This document shows positions 1-7,881 of a stretch of DNA of 64,000 bases, in pieces. Within the stretch, counting starts at the first letter, position 1, and the number at the start of each line of letters is the position of its first letter. The stretch is taken from NCBI RefSeq assembly GCF_963678795.1, contig NZ_OY787452.1, positions 992,001-1,056,000 of the forward strand, given 5' to 3'. The notes under the pieces were generated by a model. It was given only the letters and a program-made list of their open reading frames with translations. It did no database searches and was not told the origin of the DNA. This DNA comes from an uncultured Methanoregula sp. (GTDB lineage: Archaea; Halobacteriota; Methanomicrobia; Methanomicrobiales; Methanospirillaceae). The position numbers and the translations under genes are program-made.

Positions 1-2178
1 AATATCGGCACAGGTTACTACTCACAGGGAACTACACTGAATTCCGAGCCCTCAGACGGAACATTCCGGCTCCGCGATACCGTCACTTCCTCCGGCTGGC
101 TGGTAGAGACAAAACCCGTCATCCATACCTACGATGATGCCGGCGTGGGAGCCCTGGTCCTCACGGACTATTCCGAGGACAGCGACGATAACTGGGACAA
201 CGACGGAGTCGTTCCAGAGAATCGCTGCAATGACCAGAGAGAAGAGGTGGATATCCACCGGTATCTGGGCTACATCCTCTCGTATTATTATACGACCCAC
301 GGACACAACAGCTGGGATAATGCCGGCACGGATATCAAAGCCCACGCCCACAACAATGCCCTGTGGATCATGCCCAACAACGCATTCTGGGATACCGATA
401 GGAAGCAGATTTATGTGGGCGACGGTAATGGCGTCTGGATGGACTTCGTGTGCCCCCTGGACGTCCTGGGACATGAATTTACCCATGGCGTCAACGATGG
501 CTTCGGCATCTTCGCGATCAATGATGGCGAAATCGGGGCAGGCAATGAGGCCCTGGCAGATATCTTCTCGTACTTCATTGCTTTCGATTACCCGGCCGAG
601 TGCCCTGATCCGGAGCATCTGGGAGTCCGGATGTTTTTCAGCGGTTATTCACGAAATATAGCCGATCCGAGCCGGGACCCGGGAGGCACGGTCCTGTATG
701 ATGCCACGGACGATGATACCAAGATCGACAGTGTGTATGGTGCAGGATATTACCCTGACCATTACAGCATCCGGTACACGGGAGAGTATGACCACCACGG
801 GGTTCATGTCAACTGTCCGATCCTCACGCATGCCTTCTATCTCATGATCAATGGCGGAACCCACCGACTTTCCCGGATCACGGTCTCGGGTATCGGCACC
901 GGGCCGGTCGAACAGATGCTCTATGCCGCCATCTCGACTCCGGGACTCCTGACCCAGACCTCAACGTTTGCCGATATCCGGATCGCGATGATCGAGAGCT
1001 GCCTGTCCCTGTACCCGGAGAACCTCGGTTACCTTGCCACAGTGAAAAGTGCGTTCGCTGCCGCCGGGATTGGCCCGGACCTCTATATCCGCGACCAGCT
1101 CTCCGACCAGGGAGCGGAACCGGGAACCCTCTCCTGCATGAGCCCCGACATCATCGTACGGCAGCTTCCCGCAGATGCTGCAACCCTTGCCCAGATTGGT
1201 GATAGTACGAACAGCTCCCTCTGCGAGAAGATAGAACTGGGCGGGAGGGATCATTCGGTCTACTTCCGGGTCTTCAACCGGGGTTCTGTTCCCGCTTCCG
1301 GGACCCTGCGCCTCTTCATCTCGCCGGTCTCCACCTTCCCGGTTCCGGGATCGTGGCACGAGGTGGGACACTATGATTTCGGTCCTGTACCTGAAAACGG
1401 GGGAATCTGGGTCCCTGGTGCAGCAGACCAGTGCATCACCCTCACATCGGCGCTGATTGACAGTCTTGGCGTGGGGCACTTCTGCTTCATCGGCATCATC
1501 GAGTGCGATGCCGATCCCGCTCCGGATTATACCCTGATCAACGATACCGGTGAGTTCCATGATTTCATCATCAGGAGCAACAATTTTGCATGGAGGAACT
1601 GCGTTATTGAGGACAATGTCCATCCCAGCCTCAGAGGGGAGATCCCGCCGTTTACCAGGGATTTTCGCATGCAGGGTTTCGGCCGGCCGTTTGAACCCCG
1701 GAATCTTGAGATAGACACGCGGGACCTGCCTGCAGGGACGGAACTCGTCGTCCTCATTCCCGAGGCAAAATTTTTCGGGCTGAAAGCCTCGGAATTGGGC
1801 AGTGCGGGTATTACAGGCCAGCCGGCCAAAGTGGCGGACACTCTTGACGATCCAGATGGCACTGCCGCAAAGGAGCCAATCAGGCAGATTCCCCTCGGCC
1901 TTATAGCCGGTGCGGCTGCCGTATCGCCTGAAGTAAAAACAACCCTTGCTACGTGGGAAGTCGGGAAATACCAGCCGGTAAAGATCCGGAAACCTGGCGT
2001 ATTCCGCCTTGAGGGGTTCCGGCTCGACCGGGCCGAACGCACGACCATCCGGTTTGTCGTGAAGTTCCCAAAAAAGACGGGCGACCACGATGTCACCCTC
2101 GCATTCCGCGAGCGGGTGAGGGGCGCGATTCTCGGGCAGATGAACTATGTTTTCCGGATACGGAGAGCCAGGGCCTGA
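1..2178 (+). CDS. Thermolysin-like (M4) secreted metalloprotease, 5'-truncated by the window edge
   Basis: The frame is open from base 1, so the start, signal peptide and propeptide lie outside the window; 725 codons are visible. A zinc-binding HEFTH sits at codons 158-162. The third ligand glutamate is in GNEALADIF at about codon 183, and a histidine in GVHVN near codon 269 matches the thermolysin transition-state His. These are the M4 signature elements in the right order. After the catalytic domain come about 400 residues, including a stretch around codons 380-480 that looks like a beta-sandwich (CARDB-like) domain. Expected role is extracellular protein degradation. The gene stands alone and its convergent neighbour is an unrelated membrane protein. 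The M4 family call is firm; the C-terminal domain name is a guess. Confidence 0.85.
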   Translation, partial: NIGTGYYSQGTTLNSEPSDGTFRLRDTVTSSGWLVETKPVIHTYDDAGVGALVLTDYSEDSDDNWDNDGVVPENRCNDQREEVDIHRYLGYILSYYYTTHGHNSWDNAGTDIKAHAHNNALWIMPNNAFWDTDRKQIYVGDGNGVWMDFVCPLDVLGHEFTHGVNDGFGIFAINDGEIGAGNEALADIFSYFIAFDYPAECPDPEHLGVRMFFSGYSRNIADPSRDPGGTVLYDATDDDTKIDSVYGAGYYPDHYSIRYTGEYDHHGVHVNCPILTHAFYLMINGGTHRLSRITVSGIGTGPVEQMLYAAISTPGLLTQTSTFADIRIAMIESCLSLYPENLGYLATVKSAFAAAGIGPDLYIRDQLSDQGAEPGTLSCMSPDIIVRQLPADAATLAQIGDSTNSSLCEKIELGGRDHSVYFRVFNRGSVPASGTLRLFISPVSTFPVPGSWHEVGHYDFGPVPENGGIWVPGAADQCITLTSALIDSLGVGHFCFIGIIECDADPAPDYTLINDTGEFHDFIIRSNNFAWRNCVIEDNVHPSLRGEIPPFTRDFRMQGFGRPFEPRNLEIDTRDLPAGTELVVLIPEAKFFGLKASELGSAGITGQPAKVADTLDDPDGTAAKEPIRQIPLGLIAGAAAVSPEVKTTLATWEVGKYQPVKIRKPGVFRLEGFRLDRAERTTIRFVVKFPKKTGDHDVTLAFRERVRGAILGQMNYVFRIRRARA

Positions 2179-2231
2179 TAATCCATTTTTTCCTGTTTTA
2201 ACAAAGTGCCACCCGGCCAACAGGTAACATT

Positions 2232-2819
2232 TCAAGGCTTGGCCGCACTTTTTTTCCCACCTGTCATCACATAAAAGATCACCGCCGAACAGAGGAAAAC
2301 TTCGATATACAGCCCGATCATGAGAAGGATGCTGTTCCAGGGCGGGAAATAGGCAAATGAAGAAAGATTCAGGAGCCATGTGATACCGTCCATAACCAGG
2401 CCCAGCAGGGGAAAACGGTATGAGAAGCCGGGGGCCGGCTGCCCCACCCGTGCCTCGACGCTACCCCCGAGGAAGAACACCCCGAGCAGGAGCACGGCAA
2501 CGTACGAAACGAGCGCAACGGCTACCCACGGCCGGGCACCGGGATCCTTTCCTTCGAAGAACGAGAAAGCACCGAGGACCGCCATGATGACAAACGTCAG
2601 CATGAGGAAAAGCATCGGGACGACAAAATAGTCCGGGGCCGGTCCGCTTGGCGCAAGAACTGCGTAAGTAACAGCGGTCAGCCCGGCAAGGAGAGGAGGG
2701 ACATAGACCGGGATCGTTTTTGTGATTTTTTTGAGAAGAAAAAAGAGTCCTGAAGCATACAGGCCGATAAAAAGAATACCGCAGGGGATGAGAACCCAGA
2801 CAGGAATCCAGTCGGTCAT
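2232..2819 (-). CDS. Hypothetical multi-pass membrane protein
   Basis: 195 residues with about five hydrophobic segments (roughly residues 5-28, 38-58, 64-88, 100-120 and 160-187) and a basic C-terminus ending KKSAAKP, so it is an integral membrane protein. I recognise no family or catalytic motif. It is transcribed toward the M4 protease gene and followed by a short convergent gap. Upstream is the AT-rich repeat island, so its promoter lies at the island edge. Codon use resembles the GC-rich core genes, not the island. Confidence 0.6.
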   Translation of the reverse strand: MTDWIPVWVLIPCGILFIGLYASGLFFLLKKITKTIPVYVPPLLAGLTAVTYAVLAPSGPAPDYFVVPMLFLMLTFVIMAVLGAFSFFEGKDPGARPWVAVALVSYVAVLLLGVFFLGGSVEARVGQPAPGFSYRFPLLGLVMDGITWLLNLSSFAYFPPWNSILLMIGLYIEVFLCSAVIFYVMTGGKKSAAKP

Positions 2820-2935
2820 GCTTCCCGGTAGATTTCCCGGACAATACTATAAACATATTTAAATAAAAACCGGGTTCGCAAAAGCTATTCAGGATTTGAT
2901 TGATTCATGACAGGATTTCAGTCAGGGCTCGCTTA

Positions 2936-3076
2936 AAAAAATTTCAATCAAAGTCTGGTTGAAAACTTTTGATCAAGGTTCGAATGAAAAATAAAAATCG
3001 AAGTCCGGTTGATCCGGATCAGGTTTTCAATCAGGATCACGATCGCGATTGAAATTTTAAAATCAAAGCTTGATTG
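2936..3076. repeat. Left half of a degenerate near-palindromic repeat array
   Basis: Successive imperfect copies of a unit resembling AATCAA-RGYYYG-RTTGAAAA occur about every 25-30 bases. Copies are near 2944, 2970, 2995, 3025 (TTTCAATC paired with GATTGAAA across GATCACGATCGC) and 3061 (AATCAAAGCTTGATT). The arms are mutually complementary, so each copy can form a hairpin or act as a dyad binding site. The array resumes at 4099 beyond the IS5-type element. No gene is visible here. Confidence 0.6.
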
Positions 3077-3081
3077 AAATT

Positions 3082-4023
3082 TTATGCTCTGTAGAAAACC
3101 TCAATCCAAACAAATTGTATGAACCTGTCAAGGTTAGCGAGAATGATTTTGCAAGAGATTTCCTTCTTCTGAATCTGAAATAATCGAGATTTCAGGTCAG
3201 CCCCGAACCTTCGTTTGAGAACCGAGAACTTGGTTTCAACCAGGAACCGTTTTCGGTAACGGGTTGAATCAAAATTGTCGGTCATTTCTTTACGATATTT
3301 TCCCCAGACATGTTCGGTATTTTTCCAGATTCTGGTAGGAATAACCGAATCAGCATTCAGAGATTCCCGGATCATTCGGTGCATTTTTTCAGAATCGTAT
3401 CCTCTGTCCATGAGATAACACTCCGATCTCCGAGATTTGTGGCATCTCTTGAGAAGAATGAAAGCATGTTGAGAATCGTGGACCCGGCTTTTCGATATCG
3501 TGAATCCAGTAATTACCTGCTGATCAGTATCGACAGCAATCGAAGTTTTTAGGAAATGTTTCCGGATTTTTCCGGTTCTTACGGAGTAATAGTGACTGGA
3601 ATATCCGCTGGTGAACCCGGACGAATCGATGGCTGTGATAGAGATTGTACCGTCCTCTGAGTAGAATAATTTCAGAGTATTTTTGAAGAGAAGATCGAAG
3701 TACAAGGATTTGATACGACAGAGAAATTTTTGGAGCGTTGTGAAGTGAGGGATAGTTGTAAGCCCGAGTACTGCTCGGATACGATCCATCTCTTCGAGGT
3801 TCCATATGACTGTACGATAATCTTCTTTCCGGTATTCTTTGAAGAGAAGTAACGTCAGAAGTTGATGCTGGGTGTAATCTCTCCTCGAATATTTGCAGGA
3901 ATACGGGGAAATCCTGGAAGATTGTACTATTGAAAATGCATGTTTGATAAAACGGATAAACCGGCCTGACGATTTCTTTATTGTCTCCTTATCGTTACTG
4001 AACATAACAATATGAGGAGACAC
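3082..4023 (-). CDS. IS5-family DDE transposase
   Basis: A full-length 313-residue transposase that cuts and joins the element's ends. The DDE catalytic triad is visible as D133 (AIDSSG), D206 (LMDRGYD) and E263 ([16 protein letters not shown]), the last being the typical IS5 C-terminal signature. N-terminal residues 20-110 are basic and probably bind the ends. The last sense codon is the outermost codon of the element, and the stop codon (TAA, 3084-3082) lies in the flanking target duplication. An alternative start is Met7. No frameshift or internal stop is seen. Confidence 0.9.
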   Translation of the reverse strand: MSPHIVMFSNDKETIKKSSGRFIRFIKHAFSIVQSSRISPYSCKYSRRDYTQHQLLTLLLFKEYRKEDYRTVIWNLEEMDRIRAVLGLTTIPHFTTLQKFLCRIKSLYFDLLFKNTLKLFYSEDGTISITAIDSSGFTSGYSSHYYSVRTGKIRKHFLKTSIAVDTDQQVITGFTISKSRVHDSQHAFILLKRCHKSRRSECYLMDRGYDSEKMHRMIRESLNADSVIPTRIWKNTEHVWGKYRKEMTDNFDSTRYRKRFLVETKFSVLKRRFGADLKSRLFQIQKKEISCKIILANLDRFIQFVWIEVFYRA

Positions 4024-4090
4024 CGTACCTTAGATCTTTCGGTCGATTTTGACTCTTTTTCATTATCAAGAAAATGATTTCTACAGAGCA
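3085..4090 (-). mobile_element. IS5-family (ISH1-type) insertion sequence, intact
   Basis: A 1006-bp element bounded by perfect 13-bp terminal inverted repeats: TGCTCTGTAGAAA at 3085-3097 and its complement TTTCTACAGAGCA at 4078-4090. It is flanked by an 8-bp direct repeat AAATTTTA at 3077-3084 and 4091-4098. An 8-bp target duplication is what ISH1-group IS5 elements make. The ends are perfect, the duplication is exact and the transposase frame is open, so the insertion is probably recent. It landed inside the repeat array. Confidence 0.85.
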
Positions 4091-4098
4091 AAATTTTA

Positions 4099-4300
4099 CA
4101 ATCAAAGTCCGGTGAAAAAATAAAAATCAAGGTTTGATGATCAAAAGTTAAGTACCTGTACACAAGTGCACACGGACCGTTCACGACGGAGACTCGATCG
4201 TAAATATGGTTTTTCAATCAAGGTTTGATTGATCTGCGAGCGGTTTTCAAACGCGATCGTGATCGCGATTGAAATTTTTTGGGCAAGGTTTGGTTGAAAA
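4099..4300. repeat. Right half of the near-palindromic repeat array
   Basis: The repeat continues to the right of the IS. Copies are near 4100, 4126, 4214 (CAATCAAGGTTTGATTGA), 4243 and 4283. An 18-bp string, GATCGCGATTGAAATTTT, occurs identically at 3041-3058 and 4261-4278, each preceded by a related TTTTCAA half. Joining the IS flanks (TTTTA to CAATCAA) restores continuous spacing, so the IS split an older array. Confidence 0.55.
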
Positions 4301-4680
4301 TTGTGGATCTGTTGAAATCCAAAACCGGGGGGTCAAGGGGATGCGCCCCTTGGGCTGCCTCCCCCTTTGGGGGAGAGAGGGGGTCACGCTCCTTCCACAG
4401 GGAGAATAAGAGAACATAATGGAAAACAGGATTTGTGCTGCACCAGTGAACGGAGGGGACAGTGCCTGTCCCCCCGCACCGCCCCTGCGCATTGTCTTGC
4501 TGCGGGAATTACCTGTTCGGGAATTATCGCTATCGGGGAACGCCTAGGTTCCGGGAACAGAAGCACAATTTGCCTTAGCTACCAAGAATGTCAAGAATAT
4601 TGTTTCGATTCTCTGTCTATATCGTGGAAATGATTTCTAACGAACAGAAAAAATCAATCAGAAAAGGAGACGCTGAAGTG
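4301..4680. other. Intergenic, no gene seen
   Basis: This holds short GC-rich low-complexity stretches (around 4325-4390) and an AT-rich tail. Short reading frames on both strands lack ribosome sites and recognisable composition. Nothing is supported. Confidence 0.5.
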
Positions 4681-4905
4681 TTACGCAACGCTATTAGGTT
4701 GTTTTCGAATTGAGAAATCCATAATTATTGACTTGCGTCTTGCTTTGTCGGGAAATTCTTCTAAATACAATTCAGTCGCTTCTTTGAGATTATTTATCGC
4801 TTCATCAATTGAATAACCTTGACTGACGGTCCCTACTTCAGGACACTCAGCCACAAACATATCTTCTTCCTTGTTAATGACCGCTGTATATTTTTTCAAC
4901 CACAT
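4681..4905 (-). CDS. hicB: HicB-family antitoxin
   Basis: 74 residues with the HicB N-terminal fold pattern: YTAVINKEEDMFVAECPEVG followed by a helix containing SIDEAINNLKEATELYLEE. The usual C-terminal DNA-binding domain is absent or very short, as in the short HicB group. HicB neutralises HicA by covering its active site. The start is ATG at 4905; a GTG at 4908 is possible. The matching hicA lies 1.4 kb upstream on the same strand, separated by an ISH3-type element, whereas hicA and hicB are normally adjacent. Expression from the original hicA promoter is therefore doubtful. Confidence 0.75.
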   Translation of the reverse strand: MWLKKYTAVINKEEDMFVAECPEVGTVSQGYSIDEAINNLKEATELYLEEFPDKARRKSIIMDFSIRKQPNSVA

Positions 4906-5005
4906 CACCGGGTGTCTTATCGAAAATGATTACCCCTTTTTAGAGGAAATTGATATGTAATATTGGATGATTCAAGTTAATAAAATCATTATGGTGATAA
5001 AAGGT

Positions 5006-6298
5006 TCAGTACTTCTCTAAATTTTCTTCCATGAACTTTGGATAGTCATCAACGCTTACCAACCTCCGATCAACTGAGAGATCGAAGAACAGAAACAACC
5101 GTAACGAATTTGAGTTTTCTCCGGAGTCCTTCCCAAACAAGTAGCCGGAAGAGATCAAACCGGAACAAATCTTCGTCAATCGTTCTCGGCCCACGTTGAA
5201 CCTTTGAAAAGAACATCCATTGAAGAGTTACCCAGATATTCTTGAGGAGGAACGAGATTATCGTCAAGAGATAGCGGAGCACAACATTCCGGGAAGATGT
5301 TTTAGCTTTCACGATGTTTCGGATACGGTATGAAGATTCGATAGCGAACCGGTTCTTGTAGACCTGGTAGACTCTTCGGGGTTTCCAGTCAATGCCGTAT
5401 ACGACATAACCGAGATTCACATTCCCGAATTTTTTATTCCTTCCCTGAAGGTACTGGACATCAATTGCGAGAGTAAGATCAAGAGGTTTACCTGTCCCCA
5501 TCATCGTGTACTGGGCATACCGGGAATGATTCCCCCGGAGAATTTTCTTGAGTTCCAGGCCGTATTTTCTCACCGGCACGATATGCGGGATGTTCTCATT
5601 CTGGAGAAACGAAAACACTTCGTTCGAGTAGAAACCACGATCGAGACAGAGAACGGTGATAGTCACTTTCGCGTTATTGATTATAGCTAGGAATTTCCGA
5701 ATGTACTCGACCTTTGATACTCCCTTTTTTACCGGGAAAACTGCAAAGGTCTGCCGTTGACCTTTTGTTGTGATATAGAGCGAAACGTACGAGTAAAATG
5801 TCGTTGTTGATTTCTTCATTTTGCTCTTGAGGACGTAATCTTTGTTCGCTTCGATAATTTCACCATAATACGGATCGTCGGTGAAATCTATGGCAAAATG
5901 ATACGATTTCCCGGGAACAAGGATCTGACCGTTTGAGTAAGTGAGGATCTTTGATTGTAATTCCAGAAGTGAATCCAAATTCACCTTCGACAAATGGTAT
6001 CTGACCGATGTTTCACACGGAACTTTTTCTACGACTTTATTGAGGGAATGCACTGATAGTTTGGTCGCTGACATCCCGACGAGTGACTGGATGAGTGTCT
6101 TTTGTTTTAGCGTTCCATTGATGGAAATCGTTAGGTGCCGGTTGATTGCATTCACTGCTATTTCGGAACAATCTTCTGCTCGGATCTCATTCTTTATTCG
6201 GCGGGCAATTTGCCGTTTATTGACCATATTCGGCGCCCGCCGTCTATTTAGATCTTACTGTCTTCTTTAGCTGTAACTAAAAATTAGTGAAGTACTGA
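5006..6298 (-). mobile_element. ISH3-family insertion sequence between hicA and hicB
   Basis: About 1,293 bp bounded by imperfect 20-bp inverted repeats, TCAGTACTTCTCTAAATTTT at 5006-5025 and its near-complement at 6279-6298 (18 of 20 match). It encloses one transposase. The same three bases (GGT) abut both ends, but I cannot see the 5-bp duplication usual for ISH3, so the duplication may have decayed or the ends may be off by a base or two. It lies 25 bp beyond the hicA stop and about 100 bp before hicB. Confidence 0.75.
5070..6227 (-). CDS. ISH3-family transposase
   Basis: 385 residues, full length, no interruption. The candidate catalytic triad is D114 (FAIDFTDDPYYG), D196 (LCLDRGFYS) and E297 (YKNRFAIESSYRIRN), matching the ISH3/IS4-like pattern with its long beta-strand insertion before the glutamate. 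The basic N-terminus (MVNKRQIARRIKNEIR) is suited to end binding. It is the only gene in its element. AT-rich codon use matches the island and differs from the GC-rich host genes. The distinction between ISH3 and other IS4-superfamily groups is from memory of the motif context. Confidence 0.8.
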   Translation of the reverse strand: MVNKRQIARRIKNEIRAEDCSEIAVNAINRHLTISINGTLKQKTLIQSLVGMSATKLSVHSLNKVVEKVPCETSVRYHLSKVNLDSLLELQSKILTYSNGQILVPGKSYHFAIDFTDDPYYGEIIEANKDYVLKSKMKKSTTTFYSYVSLYITTKGQRQTFAVFPVKKGVSKVEYIRKFLAIINNAKVTITVLCLDRGFYSNEVFSFLQNENIPHIVPVRKYGLELKKILRGNHSRYAQYTMMGTGKPLDLTLAIDVQYLQGRNKKFGNVNLGYVVYGIDWKPRRVYQVYKNRFAIESSYRIRNIVKAKTSSRNVVLRYLLTIISFLLKNIWVTLQWMFFSKVQRGPRTIDEDLFRFDLFRLLVWEGLRRKLKFVTVVSVLRSLS

Positions 6299-6323
6299 GG
6301 TTATTAATTCAATTTTTAGGCAA

Positions 6324-6557
6324 TTATTGATATTGAGCGAAATCTTCCGGATCAATTTTTGCCAACTTTAAAACACCATGCAGTGTCCCAATTTTTAATT
6401 CATCGTGTAATGGGACTACAGTTCCGACTTTTCCGGATGCAGTAATTTTAGAGAGACGAACATGACTTCCTGCCGTACCACTAATGCTGAAGCCAAAGTG
6501 ATTGCATAACACTTTTACGACTTTTTCACCTGAAGTTTGTTTGAGGGTTCTACTCAC
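6324..6557 (-). CDS. hicA: HicA-family toxin (mRNA interferase)
   Basis: 77 residues with the HicA double-stranded-RNA-binding-like pattern: GEKVVKVLCNHFGF, then SGTAGSHVRL carrying the catalytic histidine (His32), then VVPLHDELKIGTLHGVLKLAKIDPEDF. HicA cleaves mRNA and is held by HicB. Its start overlaps the end of the upstream gene by 8 bp, so the two are probably co-transcribed. Its antitoxin gene is displaced by the ISH3 element. The catalytic His and full length suggest a working toxin. Confidence 0.8.
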   Translation of the reverse strand: MSRTLKQTSGEKVVKVLCNHFGFSISGTAGSHVRLSKITASGKVGTVVPLHDELKIGTLHGVLKLAKIDPEDFAQYQ

Positions 6558-7437
6558 CAGGGGTCACATCCACCTTTGTGTCGTTAGGTTGCGACTGAAT
6601 TTCCACATTTTGTTTTTTTGAGAATGACAACGTCTTTCGATAGAGAGGGATCATGTCATAGAGTAAATCCCATACATCGGGTCGATTCTGTATCTTTAAA
6701 ATAAAATAATCTGTTTTTAAGATCGACCAATTTGGATCGGACTCTAATGTAGTCTCATCATTGCCTTGAGTCGAAGTTGGAGTCGGTTTTTCCGTCGCTT
6801 TGTTTTCAGATTTTTTGGCTGTTTCTGTCGATTTGATAATGTCTTTTACAGGAGGGGCTTCTTCAGGATCATTGTTCCGTTGAGGCTCCGGAGTTTCTTG
6901 GAGATTATTATTAACGAAGTCTTTCGCTCCCATTATAAATGAAAATCTCGTCTTTTGTCCATGCCGTCCAATGAATGTATTCCCCAATCCGGTAAGATCT
7001 AATAATTGGAAGAAAAAGGATACTGCTCGTGCAAGGTTATCCTCACTTAATTTAAAGTTCATTTCGCGAGCCCACAATTGTTGGACAAATTCAGTAGGTA
7101 TTGTGTCTTTCTCTTCTCTTACCATCCTACTCAAGGCAATTTCATAAGGGCGGAAATTTTGGATAATGCACGAAAGAATTAACTTTTTCTTGTCCACCTC
7201 ATTAATTTCCCATGCAATGTGCTTTCCAGTTGATGAGAGAATGGGTTGATTATTTTCAATGCTAATTAAGTTTAATTCAATAGCTGCGTTTTTTGCTTTT
7301 TGATACGATTTTCCGACCCTCAGTCCCAATTCATCGTCTGTACTCGAAGGTCTTTTCTTAAGTTCATCAAGAACTAAAAATACATTATCCACCGCAAGCC
7401 CGTATGGCAACGTTTCAACATTTTTTTCTTCTGCCAT
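6550..7437 (-). CDS. Hypothetical protein with N-terminal winged-helix-like region, upstream of hicA
   Basis: 295 residues. Residues 15-75 look like a winged helix (LDELKKRPSSTDDELGLRVGKSYQKAKNAAIELNLI, shown only as composition of a helix-turn-helix). Residues 75-165 form a second helical domain. Residues 180-235 are low-complexity, charged and Pro/Thr-rich, likely a disordered linker, before a short C-terminal helical part. The layout resembles DUF5343-type proteins, but I am not sure of that name. The stop overlaps the hicA start, suggesting a three-gene unit with hicA-hicB before the ISH3 insertion. Function unknown. Confidence 0.55.
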   Translation of the reverse strand: MAEEKNVETLPYGLAVDNVFLVLDELKKRPSSTDDELGLRVGKSYQKAKNAAIELNLISIENNQPILSSTGKHIAWEINEVDKKKLILSCIIQNFRPYEIALSRMVREEKDTIPTEFVQQLWAREMNFKLSEDNLARAVSFFFQLLDLTGLGNTFIGRHGQKTRFSFIMGAKDFVNNNLQETPEPQRNNDPEEAPPVKDIIKSTETAKKSENKATEKPTPTSTQGNDETTLESDPNWSILKTDYFILKIQNRPDVWDLLYDMIPLYRKTLSFSKKQNVEIQSQPNDTKVDVTPGE

Positions 7438-7881
7438 TCCTAATCACCAACTCACAATAGATATAAAGCGGTATTTTGTTATAAATATTTCTGATCTCAA
7501 ACCACAAACGGTATACATTTTATTCTAATGTGATCACAGAATGAAAAATTACGTCATAATACTCAAAGATCTGTTTAAATTTTTAAGAGAGATTGTTTGA
7601 GATTGTGGATCACTAAATTGTCATGCAATAATGAAATTGACGCTCACTATTGGGATATCTTTAATAATTGTACTAAACCCGGGTATCCTTACGCATTCTA
7701 ACTGCGCTTTGAGATAATCAGTACATATGAACGAATCGTTATTTCCGATCAATCACATAGGAAAAAAGGTTCGCTGCTGGTACTCGCATTGCTGCGATCG
7801 TTCTTACGGGTGTCGAATGCAGCTACGCTACGGACTATATAGATCAGGAAAGTGGAGATTTTTTTAGAGCGCGAATCAATT
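7438..7881. other. Intergenic, no gene seen
   Basis: AT-rich DNA between the island and thiC. It should hold the promoter for the 7437 gene and the end of thiC transcription. No tRNA-like fold or credible coding frame was found. A TATA-like ATAAATATT is at about 7480. Confidence 0.5.

Noticed and set aside
961..2379. A 472-codon open frame on the minus strand
   Set aside because: It is antisense to the M4 protease frame, has no ribosome site and no family pattern; it arises from the high GC content.
2936..4300. CRISPR array
   Set aside because: Units are imperfect, 20-25 bases, with short unequal gaps and no cas genes, unlike CRISPR.
7600..7860. tRNA or small RNA in the thiC-island gap
   Set aside because: No cloverleaf, anticodon loop or conserved T-loop sequence could be built.
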